57,682 nt of DNA from an uncultured Selenomonas sp. (GTDB taxonomy: Bacteria > Bacillota > Negativicutes > Selenomonadales > Selenomonadaceae): NCBI GenBank assembly GCA_900552565.1, contig USAK01000010.1:1-57682 (forward strand). The letters are read 5' to 3'. Position 1 is the stretch's first letter. The number at the start of each line of letters is the position of its first letter. Shown piece after piece: positions 8,443-16,616 of this stretch. Both the position numbers and the translations under genes were made by a program. The notes below the pieces were generated by a model that saw nothing but the letters and a program-made list of their open reading frames with translations, did not search any database and had not been told where the DNA came from.

Positions 8443-9816
8443 TCAAAGCATGTCAATGATTTTTTCCATCTGCATGCCACGCGAGCCCTTGAAGAGGATG
8501 GTATCCCCCGGCTCTAAAATCTTATGCAGATAGTCTGCAGCTTCTTCATGCGAACCGGCGCGGAAAACTTCAGGCACGCCGCCCTCCTCTGCACCATCAG
8601 CAATAAACGAGCCCATGGGACCGCGCGTGACGACCGCGGCAAAGTTATGGGCCGCGAGTTCGCGCCCGACTTCCTTATGCGCTTCTTCTGAGACACTGCC
8701 GAGTTCGAGCATATCGCCCATGACCGCAATCTTGCGTCCCTTCGTGAGCTCCGAAAGCGTCTCGATGGCAGCTTTCATCGACATCGGGCTGGCATTGTAG
8801 GCATCGTTGATGACATGGTAATGCTTGACCTCTTTTACTTCAAAGCGCATTTTCGTCGCCTTGAGATTGCGCAGTCCCGAAGCTGCTTCCGCCGGCGTCA
8901 GGCCGAGAGCAAAACCGGCTGCAATGGCAGCGAGGGCATTGTAAACATTGTGGCGGCCGACCATGGCGAACGTGAATCTCTGCTGGCGACCTTTCCACTC
9001 GAGCAGGAAGCTCGTCTCGTGGCCATCGATGGTCTCGATTTCCGAAGCTTTGACGTCGGCGTCGTGCTCAATGCCAAACGTCAGCACACGAACGCCGTCT
9101 TTTGCTTTCGTGCGCATCGCTGCGACATAAGGATTATCCGCATTGAGCACGACCGTGCCGCCTTCAGGAATGGCCTCGACCATTTCCGACTTAGCCCTTG
9201 CGATATTTTCAATCGAGCCCAGAAGTTCCATATGCGTCTCGCCGACGTTCGTGACAATACCGACCGACGGTGCGGCAATCGGGGCCATGGCCTCAATCTG
9301 ATGCAGGCCGCGCATGCCGATTTCGACTACAGCCGCCGTATGCTCCTTGCGCAGGCCGAGCAGGGTCATCGGCAGACCGATTTCATTATTATAGTTTGCC
9401 TGTGTCTTGAGGACAGGGCCGCGCGCGGAAAGCACCGCTGCCGTGAGGTCTTTCGTCGTGGTCTTGCCATTGGAACCCGTGATGGCAACCACGGGCACGT
9501 TAAAGCGCATGCGCCAGGCATGGGCGAGCTGCTGATAAGCTTTGAGTGTATCCGGAACAATGAGTACCGTGGCCTTGAGGCCGGCAAGCTGGGCTTTCTG
9601 GCAGCCATCGCTGACCATGACAGCGTTGGCCCCCTTCTCCACAGCCTCGCGCACGAAATCTTCGCCATTGAAGCGTTCCCCTTTAAACGCAAGGAAAAGC
9701 ACGCCCGGCGTAATTTTGCGCGTATCCGTCACGACATCCGTGAATTCTTCCTGTTCAATCCGATAGAGCTGTGCGCCCGTTGCTTCGCGGACCTCATCAA
9801 GCGTAAATGCTGGCAT
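8443..9816 (-). CDS. murF: UDP-MurNAc-tripeptide--D-Ala-D-Ala ligase MurF
   Basis: MurF adds the D-Ala-D-Ala made by Ddl to complete the pentapeptide precursor. The ATP loop GSNGKTTTKDL and the C-terminal domain motifs NDAYNASP and KGSRGMQMEKI are typical. ATG at 9816 follows AAGGGAGA by 7 bases. The length of 457 aa is normal, and it lies 38 bases after murE. Confidence 0.95.
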   Translation of the reverse strand: MPAFTLDEVREATGAQLYRIEQEEFTDVVTDTRKITPGVLFLAFKGERFNGEDFVREAVEKGANAVMVSDGCQKAQLAGLKATVLIVPDTLKAYQQLAHAWRMRFNVPVVAITGSNGKTTTKDLTAAVLSARGPVLKTQANYNNEIGLPMTLLGLRKEHTAAVVEIGMRGLHQIEAMAPIAAPSVGIVTNVGETHMELLGSIENIARAKSEMVEAIPEGGTVVLNADNPYVAAMRTKAKDGVRVLTFGIEHDADVKASEIETIDGHETSFLLEWKGRQQRFTFAMVGRHNVYNALAAIAAGFALGLTPAEAASGLRNLKATKMRFEVKEVKHYHVINDAYNASPMSMKAAIETLSELTKGRKIAVMGDMLELGSVSEEAHKEVGRELAAHNFAAVVTRGPMGSFIADGAEEGGVPEVFRAGSHEEAADYLHKILEPGDTILFKGSRGMQMEKIIDML

Positions 9817-9854
9817 CAGTTTTCTCCCTTCTGAACCTTCTCCAACGCTGCTCT

Positions 9855-11369
9855 TTATTCAGCGGCTTTGCCCAGTTTCGCAGCGACAGCTGCACGGGCT
9901 TCTTCTTTATCATCAAAGTGAATCGTCTTATCCTTAAGAATCTGATAGTTCTCATGGCCTTTGCCGAGGATGACGACGATATCATCTTTCTGAGCAAGTT
10001 CAATGGCGCGGTAAATGGCCTCACGGCGGTCGGTGATTTTCTCGTGATGCTTTTTGCCGTTCGACTCCTTCAGGCCCTCTTTGACGCCTTCTTCCACCTG
10101 CGACAGGATGAATTCCGGGTCTTCCGTACGCGGATTGTCCGACGTCGCGATGACAACATCAGCGAGCTCTGCAGCCAATTTGCCCATGATTGGACGCTTC
10201 GTACGGTCGCGGTCGCCGCCGCAGCCAAAGACGGCAATGATGCGTTTCTTGGCAATCTTGCGCGCCGTCTTGAGGACATTCTCGACACCGTCCGGTGTAT
10301 GTGCATAGTCAACAATAATGGAAAAGTCCTGTCCGGCCTTGACGAGCTCAAAGCGCCCCGGCACGGCCGTGAAGTCTTCCAGTGCTTCCTTGATGTATTT
10401 GGCCTCAATGTGTTCTGCCAGAGCCGCGCCGACGGCACTCATGACATTGTAGACATTGAAAATGCCCGTGATATGGAGCTTCAATGGCATTTTGCCGAAG
10501 CTCTCATGATTGAGGACAAACTCGGCGCCATTGGCATGCACGAGGATATCTGTAGCACGCAGGTCAGCTTCTTTTTCGATGGCATACGTCAGATGCGTGC
10601 ATTTGGCATGCTCGAGCATCGTCGTGCTGGCCGCATCATCGATATTGACGACAGCCGTCTTGCCCTGCTTGACACCGGCTTCCGATACATGGTCAAAGAG
10701 CTTAGCCTTGGCGAGCTTGTAATTCTCGAGTGTCTTGTGGTAGTCAAGATGGTCCTGCGTGAGATTCGTGAACACCGCCGTATCAAACTCGATGCCGGCC
10801 ACGCGGTTCTGGTCAAGTGCATGCGAAGAAACTTCCATGACAACATAATCCATGCCGGCATCGCGCATCATGGCAAGCGTGTGCTGGAGCTCGACAACAT
10901 CCGGCGTCGTGTTGTGGATAGGCAGCACCTCCTCCTCAATCATAATCTGAATGGTGCCGATGAGGCCGACCTTGTAGCCGGCGCGGCGCAGGATGGCACG
11001 CGTGATGTAGCTCGTCGTCGTCTTGCCGTTCGTGCCCGTAATGCCGATGACACGCATTTTGCGGGCCGGATAATCATGGAAGAACGGCACAATTGTATCG
11101 AGGGCCGGCTGCAGCTCTTTGACACGCAGGACGGCGATGCCCTCCGGTACCTCAGCATCCTCACGCGTCGTCAAGATGGCACTCGCCCCGGCCTTCACGG
11201 CCTGCGGAATAAATTTATGTCCATCGACATGAACGCCCGGAATACAGACAAAAAGCGTACCCTTCCCGACCTTGCGGGAATCATGCTCAATCCCTGTGAT
11301 GACCGTATCTTTATCTCCGATGACAGCAGCATCCTTGACAAGTGCTGCGAGCTGACCGATTGTTTTCAT
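9855..11369 (-). CDS. murE: UDP-MurNAc-tripeptide synthetase MurE (probably meso-DAP adding)
   Basis: MurE adds the third stem-peptide residue. The ATP loop GTNGKTTTSY and the C-terminal motif DNPRTEDP are visible; in this family DNPR marks enzymes specific for meso-diaminopimelate rather than lysine. The start ATG at 11369 has GAGGAGG in front (504 aa). Unlike the usual arrangement, ftsI/spoVD is missing between ftsL and murE. The 150-bp gap instead carries a good promoter, so murE and the genes after it can be transcribed independently of mraZ-rsmH-ftsL. Confidence 0.95.
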   Translation of the reverse strand: MKTIGQLAALVKDAAVIGDKDTVITGIEHDSRKVGKGTLFVCIPGVHVDGHKFIPQAVKAGASAILTTREDAEVPEGIAVLRVKELQPALDTIVPFFHDYPARKMRVIGITGTNGKTTTSYITRAILRRAGYKVGLIGTIQIMIEEEVLPIHNTTPDVVELQHTLAMMRDAGMDYVVMEVSSHALDQNRVAGIEFDTAVFTNLTQDHLDYHKTLENYKLAKAKLFDHVSEAGVKQGKTAVVNIDDAASTTMLEHAKCTHLTYAIEKEADLRATDILVHANGAEFVLNHESFGKMPLKLHITGIFNVYNVMSAVGAALAEHIEAKYIKEALEDFTAVPGRFELVKAGQDFSIIVDYAHTPDGVENVLKTARKIAKKRIIAVFGCGGDRDRTKRPIMGKLAAELADVVIATSDNPRTEDPEFILSQVEEGVKEGLKESNGKKHHEKITDRREAIYRAIELAQKDDIVVILGKGHENYQILKDKTIHFDDKEEARAAVAAKLGKAAE

Positions 11370-11424
11370 CTTTTTTCCTCCTCACCGCTCCGCGCATCTT
11401 CTACTTGGTGGCGGACCGTAACTT

Positions 11425-11453
11425 ATTATAAACCGTATCTCTGCGTCCTGCAA
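11425..11453 (-). promoter_or_regulatory. internal promoter ahead of murE
   Basis: On the minus strand TTGCAG (11453-11448) is followed by a 17-base spacer and a perfect TATAAT (11430-11425). The predicted start lies about 50 bases before the murE ATG. It sits where ftsI is normally found. Confidence 0.75.
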
Positions 11454-11457
11454 ACAC

Positions 11458-11485
11458 AAAAGAAGCTGCGCATCTTCTTTGCAGC
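11458..11485 (-). terminator. possible weak terminator after ftsL
   Basis: AAAGAAG and CTTCTTT pair around an 8-base loop just after ftsL, and the minus strand continues TTTTGTGTTT. The stem is short and AT-rich, so it may only attenuate readthrough into murE. Confidence 0.35.
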
Positions 11486-11520
11486 CTCTTGGAAAAGACC
11501 TTCATGGTCTCCTATGTAAT

Positions 11521-11907
11521 TCATTTACTCTCGTGCGCAAAATACGTCTTCTTGGGAACCTGCATGTTAAGCTGGCTCTCCGCAATCGACTTGATGCGCT
11601 CCGGATTCTTGAGTTTCGCGATGTCGACATTCAGCCGTTCATTCTCCTGCTCAATCTGCTGTGCTTCATTCTGTGTTTCCACAAGCGTATAGCCGCGGCT
11701 TGCGCTGATGCCGCTGCCGATGGTCACGAGCATGGCAAGAAACGCCGTGACGATGAAGAGAATCTGGAAATGGGAACGAAGCGACGTATTGAGCACGCGG
11801 TGAACAAACGCATCCCTGTCTGAGGAACGTTCTTCCTGCACGTCTTCATGATGTTCCGCATGATTGGCATCGTAAAAATCTTCCTGTTTTTCCTGTCTGG
11901 CCAGCAT
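11521..11907 (-). CDS. ftsL: cell division protein FtsL-like
   Basis: This is a small bitopic divisome protein (128 aa). A charged cytoplasmic tail (1-45) precedes a membrane segment (about 48-70) and a coiled coil (about 75-105) with a leucine-type heptad pattern, ending in a region resembling FtsL/DivIC septum proteins. The ATG overlaps the rsmH stop codon as TGATG, and GGAGGAG lies inside the rsmH end, so the two are translationally coupled. Sequence identity in this family is low; the assignment rests on position and architecture. Confidence 0.8.
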   Translation of the reverse strand: MLARQEKQEDFYDANHAEHHEDVQEERSSDRDAFVHRVLNTSLRSHFQILFIVTAFLAMLVTIGSGISASRGYTLVETQNEAQQIEQENERLNVDIAKLKNPERIKSIAESQLNMQVPKKTYFAHESK

Positions 11908-12911
11908 CAGCGCTCCTCCTTTCCCTCACAATTGATATTTTTCTCCTGCGCATCCGCGGTGGGCAGTTTTTCGGCAATGCGCAGCTTAGCACTCTTCGAA
12001 CGCGAATTATGCGCGAGCTCTTCGCTGGTCGCCTGCTTCGGCTTGCCCAGCAGCCGGATTTCCGGCTTATGATGGCATACACAGACCGGCAGCTCCGGCG
12101 GGCAGATACAGCCGCGTGCCATTTCCTTCAGCGTGTTCTTGGCAATGCGGTCTTCCAGCGAATGGAAGGTAATGATGGCAATGCGTCCGCCCGGTTTCAA
12201 GTGATGCACGGCCGTCTTAAAGGCATTTTCCAAAATGCCGAGCTCATCATTGACCTCAATGCGGATGGCCTGAAAAATGCGCTTGGCCGGATGGCCGTTC
12301 GCCGCCTGACGCACAGCCTTCGGCACAGCCTTGCAGATGATGTCGACAAGCTCTCCCGTACGCTCAATTGGCTTTTTTTCGCGCTCCTTGACAATGAACT
12401 GCGCAATGCGCCTGCCCCAGCGTTCCTCGCCGTAATCGTGAAAAATACGGTCAAGCTCTTTTTCGCTGTACGTATTGACGACATCATAAGCCGAAAACTT
12501 TGCTTCCGGGTCCATGCGCATATCCAGCGGGGCATCGTGCATGTAGGAGAAGCCGCGTTCTGCCGTGTCAATCTGATGCGACGACACACCGAGGTCAAAG
12601 ACGACACCGTCAACAAGCGGTGCATGTTCCGCTTTCAGGATTTCATCGAGATGTGAGAAATTGCTGTGCACGATATCGACGTGGCATTTGACGTCTTTGA
12701 GGCGTTCTTTCGCCGCCTCAATGGCCTCTTCATCCTGGTCGATGCCGATGATGCGCCCTTCTGGCGAAAGCATCTCGGCGATGCGATGGGAATGGCCCGC
12801 GCCGCCTAAGGTACAGTCAACATAGATCCCTTCTTTATTTGTCACGAGACCTTTGACTGTCTCCTCCAGCATGACGCTGATATGATGAAACTCCACCGTT
12901 TCTGCCCCCAT
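11907..12911 (-). CDS. rsmH: 16S rRNA (cytosine1402-N4)-methyltransferase RsmH/MraW
   Basis: RsmH methylates C1402 of 16S rRNA using S-adenosylmethionine. HHISVMLEE at the N-terminus, the SAM-binding VDCTLGGAGHS loop, VFDLGVSSHQID, and the C-terminal ITFHSLEDR are conserved (334 aa). The site ahead of ATG 12911 is only weakly purine-rich (AGAAGATAAAAG). It is the second gene of the cluster, 15 bases after mraZ. Confidence 0.95.
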   Translation of the reverse strand: MGAETVEFHHISVMLEETVKGLVTNKEGIYVDCTLGGAGHSHRIAEMLSPEGRIIGIDQDEEAIEAAKERLKDVKCHVDIVHSNFSHLDEILKAEHAPLVDGVVFDLGVSSHQIDTAERGFSYMHDAPLDMRMDPEAKFSAYDVVNTYSEKELDRIFHDYGEERWGRRIAQFIVKEREKKPIERTGELVDIICKAVPKAVRQAANGHPAKRIFQAIRIEVNDELGILENAFKTAVHHLKPGGRIAIITFHSLEDRIAKNTLKEMARGCICPPELPVCVCHHKPEIRLLGKPKQATSEELAHNSRSKSAKLRIAEKLPTADAQEKNINCEGKEER

Positions 12912-12926
12912 CTTTTATCTTCTGCT

Positions 12927-13358
12927 TCATATGCCGAGTTCTGCCAGTGATGCCGCGATGGCCGTCACTTCCGGCTCGACTTCATTATTATACTGCAGCC
13001 ATTGTTCTTTGCTCCAGACTTCAATGCGGTTGTCCGCTCCTGTGAGCACGACATTCTGCCGCAGGGAAATATCTGCATAACTGCGCAGGTTGGCTGGCAC
13101 GAGGAAACGCCCCTGTTTGTCGCATTCGAGCGTCCGTGCGCCGGAAAAGAAAAACCGTACGATGGCCCTCGCCTCAGGCTTTGCCAAAGGCAGTGCCCGA
13201 AGTTTTGCGGCGAGCTCTTCCCATGCCTGCTGACCGTAAAGGAAAAGACATTTATCGAGTCCCTTCGTGATGACAAAAGAGACGCCGAGTTCCTGACGAA
13301 AATCCGCAGGGAGAATGACGCGTCCTTTCGCGTCAATCGCATGGGAGTATTCTCCCAT
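12927..13358 (-). CDS. mraZ: MraZ, regulator of the dcw cluster
   Basis: MraZ is a nucleoid-associated, AbrB-fold DNA-binding protein that controls its own operon. Two SpoVT/AbrB-like repeats are visible, with DAKGRVILP near residues 10-18 and CDKQGRFLVP in the second half. ATG at 13358 was chosen because AGGAGG lies 6 bases upstream, while the ATG at 13364 abuts that motif. The gene is preceded by a good promoter and three in-phase GTGG repeats. Confidence 0.95.
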   Translation of the reverse strand: MGEYSHAIDAKGRVILPADFRQELGVSFVITKGLDKCLFLYGQQAWEELAAKLRALPLAKPEARAIVRFFFSGARTLECDKQGRFLVPANLRSYADISLRQNVVLTGADNRIEVWSKEQWLQYNNEVEPEVTAIAASLAELGI

Positions 13359-13370
13359 AAACATCCTCCT

Positions 13371-13415
13371 GCACCCCTTTCTTCAGAGCCACTTTTCCCC
13401 ACAATTCACCACTTT
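13371..13415 (-). promoter_or_regulatory. MraZ operator: in-phase GTGG repeats
   Basis: Reading the minus strand, three 10-base units follow without gap, each with GTGG in the same register: AAAGTGGTGA (13415-13406), ATTGTGGGGA (13405-13396) and AAAGTGGCTC (13395-13386). A related AAAGGGGTGC lies at 13380-13371. Known MraZ sites are short GTGG/TGGG repeats at helical phasing upstream of mraZ. These fall at and after the expected transcription start, which fits repression. Confidence 0.75.
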
Positions 13416-13426
13416 ATCTATTCTTT

Positions 13427-13455
13427 TTTATAGCAGATATTTCCTGCTTTGGCAA
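13427..13455 (-). promoter_or_regulatory. mraZ promoter
   Basis: TTGCCA (13455-13450), a 17-base spacer and TATAAA (13432-13427) lie on the minus strand. The MraZ boxes begin about 12 bases downstream of the -10. Confidence 0.75.
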
Positions 13456-13477
13456 GCGGAAATTCATTCTTTCATAG

Positions 13478-13519
13478 AAAAAAGCCCTTTCCTGCGAAAA
13501 AATCGCAGAAAAAGGGCTT
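13478..13519 (-). terminator. terminator after the polysaccharide deacetylase gene
   Basis: AAGCCCTTT and AAAGGGCTT, with an inner CTGCGA/TCGCAG stem, form a long hairpin followed on the minus strand by a run of T. It separates the deacetylase gene from the mraZ promoter. Confidence 0.85.
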
Positions 13520-13547
13520 CTGGAATGACATAATTTCGTTTTATGCC

Positions 13548-14381
13548 TCAATGTTTTGTCCAGCCAAAACTCTCAAAAAGCGGCGTGTAATGAATGCGTT
13601 CGACAAAGTCTTTATTCGTATGTTCCGTATGGAAAATCGGCACGCGTTCCAGTGCGTAGATATTGCTCTTACGGCTGACGCCGCCGTATTTGATGGTGAA
13701 GGCAGCTTTATAGCCAGCCTCGCGGACAAGCTGGGCTATGTGAAGATTATATGTTCCCGTCGGATAAGCCATATACTTCACTTCGTGACCAAGCTCTGCT
13801 TCCGCTTTTTTCTTTGACTCGACGAGCTCCGCACGCAGCTGGTCGTTCGTGAGGTCGGTCATTGACTTATGGTCGACCGTATGGGATGCCACAGTCATGC
13901 CGTTCTTTTCCATCTCGCGGCATTCATCCCAGGTCAGGTAGCCCTTGCGCGTGCCGAGGAAACTCGTAACGACAAAGACCGTTCCTTTAAAGCCGTACTT
14001 CTTGAGAATAGGATACGCGTTGTCATAGTTATCCTGATAGCCATCGTCAAATGTAATCAGCACAGGATTTTCTGGCAGCGACCCCATGCCTTCCAGCGCC
14101 GCATAAAGTTCATCCGGCGTAATGGAGTGGTAATTATGCTCCTTGAGATAACGCATCTGCCAGTCAAAATCTGCAGGGGCCACAGCCAGTGACAGGAATT
14201 CATCGCTGACCTTATGATAATTGAGTACCATAATCTGGGGGCCTGCTTCTGTATCTGACGAGGCACTGTCATTTTCGGCCATCTCTGCCTGCTGCAGATA
14301 GGCAGGCCAAAGGCATACAGCCGTCAGGAAGAGCATCATCGTCAAAAAAGCCAGTCCCAGGACATGACGGGAACGTTTCAT
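13548..14381 (-). CDS. exported polysaccharide deacetylase (NodB domain)
   Basis: The protein has an N-terminal hydrophobic segment (about 8-28; signal peptide or anchor) and a carbohydrate esterase 4 domain. The metal-binding motifs TFDDGY (110-115) and SHTVDH (166-171) are intact, as is the downstream YPTGTYN region. It probably removes acetyl groups from an N-acetylated glycan outside the cytoplasmic membrane. The NYHKVSDE start of the domain resembles the PgaB/IcaB branch, but no polysaccharide synthase is adjacent, so the substrate is open. It is transcribed alone from an extended -10 promoter. Confidence 0.88.
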   Translation of the reverse strand: MKRSRHVLGLAFLTMMLFLTAVCLWPAYLQQAEMAENDSASSDTEAGPQIMVLNYHKVSDEFLSLAVAPADFDWQMRYLKEHNYHSITPDELYAALEGMGSLPENPVLITFDDGYQDNYDNAYPILKKYGFKGTVFVVTSFLGTRKGYLTWDECREMEKNGMTVASHTVDHKSMTDLTNDQLRAELVESKKKAEAELGHEVKYMAYPTGTYNLHIAQLVREAGYKAAFTIKYGGVSRKSNIYALERVPIFHTEHTNKDFVERIHYTPLFESFGWTKH

Positions 14382-14436
14382 CGTGAAAAACTCCTTAATA
14401 TGATTGTAGAACTATCCTCTATCATCTTGATATCAT

Positions 14437-14462
14437 CGTAACGACTCGATTATATCACAGAA
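14437..14462 (-). promoter_or_regulatory. extended -10 promoter for the deacetylase gene
   Basis: On the minus strand TGATATAAT gives an extended -10 about 60-75 bases before the ATG, in an otherwise AT-rich stretch. The -35 (TTCGCA) is poor, as expected for an extended -10 promoter. The coordinates cover the -10 and part of the spacer and are approximate. Confidence 0.5.
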
Positions 14463-14513
14463 TCACGCACATGCGAAAAACTTTCTTTCGCTTTTTAGTT
14501 TCCCCGAAGTGTC

Positions 14514-14543
14514 TTGTCTTTTTGACCTGATGTGTGTTATAAT
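14514..14543 (+). promoter_or_regulatory. promoter of the DUF1858-type gene
   Basis: TTGTCT (14514-14519), an 18-base spacer and TATAAT (14538-14543) lie about 95 bases before the start codon, leaving a leader that contains a palindrome. Confidence 0.65.
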
Positions 14544-14577
14544 TCCTGTGATGGTGAATATACCCCATCCACGTATA

Positions 14578-14593
14578 TGTGACTTCCATCACA
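14578..14593 (+). promoter_or_regulatory. Crp/Fnr-family palindrome TGTGA-N6-TCACA
   Basis: A perfect TGTGA/TCACA dyad with the six-base spacing of Crp/Fnr-type operators lies in the leader of the DUF1858-type gene, about 35 bases after the predicted transcription start. HcpR, a regulator of hybrid cluster protein genes in anaerobes, uses this kind of site. The position suggests repression from this promoter, or activation of an unrecognised downstream one. Confidence 0.55.
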
Positions 14594-14638
14594 AACACGA
14601 TTACACTTGTATGATTTTACCATAGGAGGATTTTTATT

Positions 14639-14836
14639 ATGGCAATCACGAAAGATATGAGCATTCTTGAAGTCGTTCAGCAGTATCCGGATACGGTTGA
14701 CGTATTCGTCAACGCTGGCATGGGCTGCCTCGGCTGCGCTGCCGCTCATTTTGAAAACATCGAGCAGGGCGCTATGGCTCACGGCATCGACGTTGACCAG
14801 CTCGTTAAGGACCTCAACACGGTTATCGGTGCTTAA
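14639..14836 (+). CDS. DUF1858-type redox-disulfide protein
   Basis: This 65-aa cytoplasmic protein has the pattern of the DUF1858 / hybrid-cluster-protein-associated redox disulfide family. The N-terminus KDMSILEVVQQYP is followed by the Cys pair in GCLGCAAAHFE (about 30-40) and a C-terminal helix with IDVDQLVKDLN. The family is proposed to act in redox chemistry through the CxxC pair; no partner is encoded nearby. ATG at 14639 follows TAGGAGGA. It is a single-gene unit between its own promoter and a bidirectional terminator. Confidence 0.85.
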   Translation: MAITKDMSILEVVQQYPDTVDVFVNAGMGCLGCAAAHFENIEQGAMAHGIDVDQLVKDLNTVIGA

Positions 14837-14854
14837 GCATCTGCAAAACAACGA

Positions 14855-14890
14855 CAAAAAACCACGCATCAATCGATGCGTGGTTTTTTT
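14855..14890. terminator. bidirectional terminator between the DUF1858 gene and proS
   Basis: A perfect 10-bp stem ACCACGCATC/GATGCGTGGT with loop AATC is flanked by an A run on the left and a T run on the right. It serves the plus-strand small gene and the minus-strand operon ending with proS. Confidence 0.92.
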
Positions 14891-14900
14891 CTGCCTGAAA

Positions 14901-16616
14901 TCAGAGATTTGCGAGCAGTTCCTTGACTTTTCCGAGATAGTCCTCGCGCGTGAAGTTATAGACTTCCCCCGTCTTGCGAACCTTGACTTCAATGACATCC
15001 TCATCGACGGCTTTCGGACCGATTGTCACGCGGACCGGATAACCGATGAGGTCGCAGTCCTTGAACTTGACGCCGGCACGTTCCCTGCGGTCGTCGAGCA
15101 GGACATCGAGACCTGCCTTGCGGCATTCTTCATAAATGCCCTCAGCATAGGCAAGCTGTTCTTCCTTCTTCGCATTGACCGCGACAATGACGACTTCGAA
15201 CGGCGCGATAGCACGCGGCCAGACAATCCCCTGTTCATCATTGTTCTGCTCAATGGCAGCAGCCATCGTGCGGCCGACGCCGATGCCGTAGCAACCCATG
15301 ACAAGCGGTTTTTCCTTGCCGTTCTCGTCGAGGAACGTCGCGCCCATGGCCTTGCTGTACTTCGTGCCGAGCGTGAAGACCTGACCGGCCTCAATACCGC
15401 GCGTCATCTTCATCGGAGCACCGCAGTGCGGGCACGGGTCGCCCTCTTTGACCATGCGCAGGTCCGTGACAATGATATTTTCCTTGTCGAAATCGCGCTG
15501 CGGGTTGACATTCTTGTAGTGAACGTCGGCTTCATTGGCACCCGTAACGGCGTTGTGCATATTCATGACGGAAGCATCGACGAGCACATGCGTGCCCTTT
15601 TTGATGCCGATGGGGCCCATGAAGCCCGGGCAGCCGCCGGCAGCGCGGATGGTCTCTTCGTCAGCCATGCGCAGGTCAAGAGCGCCTTCAATCTGGTTGA
15701 TGACTTTGACTTCATTGACATCATGGTCGCCGCGGATGAAAGCGAGTACAAGCTCATCCTTATCCGTCTGATAAGCCACGGCCTTGATAGTCTTGTCGGC
15801 TGGGACTTTGAGGAATTCGCAGAGAGATTCAATTGTATTCGTGCCCGGCGTAGCCATTTTTTCCAGCGGCAGCTCTTCTTCCGGAACTTCCGCAATCGGC
15901 TTGAGCTCTGCCTTCTCGTCGCTGGCTGCATAGTCGCATTTCGTGCAGACGGCAATGTTCGACTCGCCGGCATCGGCGAGGACCGTGAACTCATGCGAAT
16001 GGCCGCCGCCAATGGCGCCGTTATCCGCTTCGACTGGGCGAAACTCGAGGCCCATGCGCGTGAAAATATTCGTATAGGCATCGTACATCTTCTTGTAGGA
16101 CTCGTTCATGCCCTCGACATCCTTATCAAAGGAATAGAGGTCCTTCATGATGAACTCGCGGCTGCGCATCAGGCCGAAACGCGGGCGGCGCTCATCGCGG
16201 AACTTGTCCTGAATCTGATAGAGCATCAGCGGCAGCTGCTTGTAGGAACGAACCTCATCGCGGACAAGCGCCGTAATCATCTCTTCATGCGTCGGTCCAA
16301 GGCAGAACTCACGGCCATGACGGTCCTTCAGGCGCATCATCTCGTCGCCGTAAGCACTCCAGCGGCCGCTTTCCTGCCAGAATTCTGCCGGCTGCAGAAT
16401 CGGCATCATAATTTCCTGACCGCCGGCAGCGTCCATTTCCTCGCGGATAATCTGCTCAATCTTGCGGATGGTGCGCCAGGCAAGCGGCAGGAACGTGTAC
16501 ATGCCGCCCGCCGTCTTGCGGATCATGCCGGCTCTATACATGAGCTGATGGCTGGCAATCTCAGCCTCGGCCGGAGTATTTCTAAGGGTTGGTGCATAAA
16601 GGTTACTTGCTCTCAT
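14901..16616 (-). CDS. proS: prolyl-tRNA synthetase
   Basis: This class II aminoacyl-tRNA synthetase charges tRNA-Pro. Motif 1 region ([12 protein letters not shown]), motif 2 ([17 protein letters not shown]), the YbaK-like editing insertion (about 220-400) and motif 3 ([10 protein letters not shown]) mark the bacterial type (571 aa). ATG at 16616 was chosen from GGAGGA about 10 bases upstream and the typical [10 protein letters not shown] start. The upstream open frame runs inside ispG. It overlaps the ispG end by 14 bases, implying translational coupling, and closes the uppS operon. Confidence 0.96.
   Translation of the reverse strand: MRASNLYAPTLRNTPAEAEIASHQLMYRAGMIRKTAGGMYTFLPLAWRTIRKIEQIIREEMDAAGGQEIMMPILQPAEFWQESGRWSAYGDEMMRLKDRHGREFCLGPTHEEMITALVRDEVRSYKQLPLMLYQIQDKFRDERRPRFGLMRSREFIMKDLYSFDKDVEGMNESYKKMYDAYTNIFTRMGLEFRPVEADNGAIGGGHSHEFTVLADAGESNIAVCTKCDYAASDEKAELKPIAEVPEEELPLEKMATPGTNTIESLCEFLKVPADKTIKAVAYQTDKDELVLAFIRGDHDVNEVKVINQIEGALDLRMADEETIRAAGGCPGFMGPIGIKKGTHVLVDASVMNMHNAVTGANEADVHYKNVNPQRDFDKENIIVTDLRMVKEGDPCPHCGAPMKMTRGIEAGQVFTLGTKYSKAMGATFLDENGKEKPLVMGCYGIGVGRTMAAAIEQNNDEQGIVWPRAIAPFEVVIVAVNAKKEEQLAYAEGIYEECRKAGLDVLLDDRRERAGVKFKDCDLIGYPVRVTIGPKAVDEDVIEVKVRKTGEVYNFTREDYLGKVKELLANL

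Noticed and set aside
9807..11519. 570-aa plus-strand open frame opposite murE
   Set aside because: It is fully antisense to murE, which has intact ATP and DAP motifs. The frame is open only because of the codon bias of murE and shows no recognisable domain.
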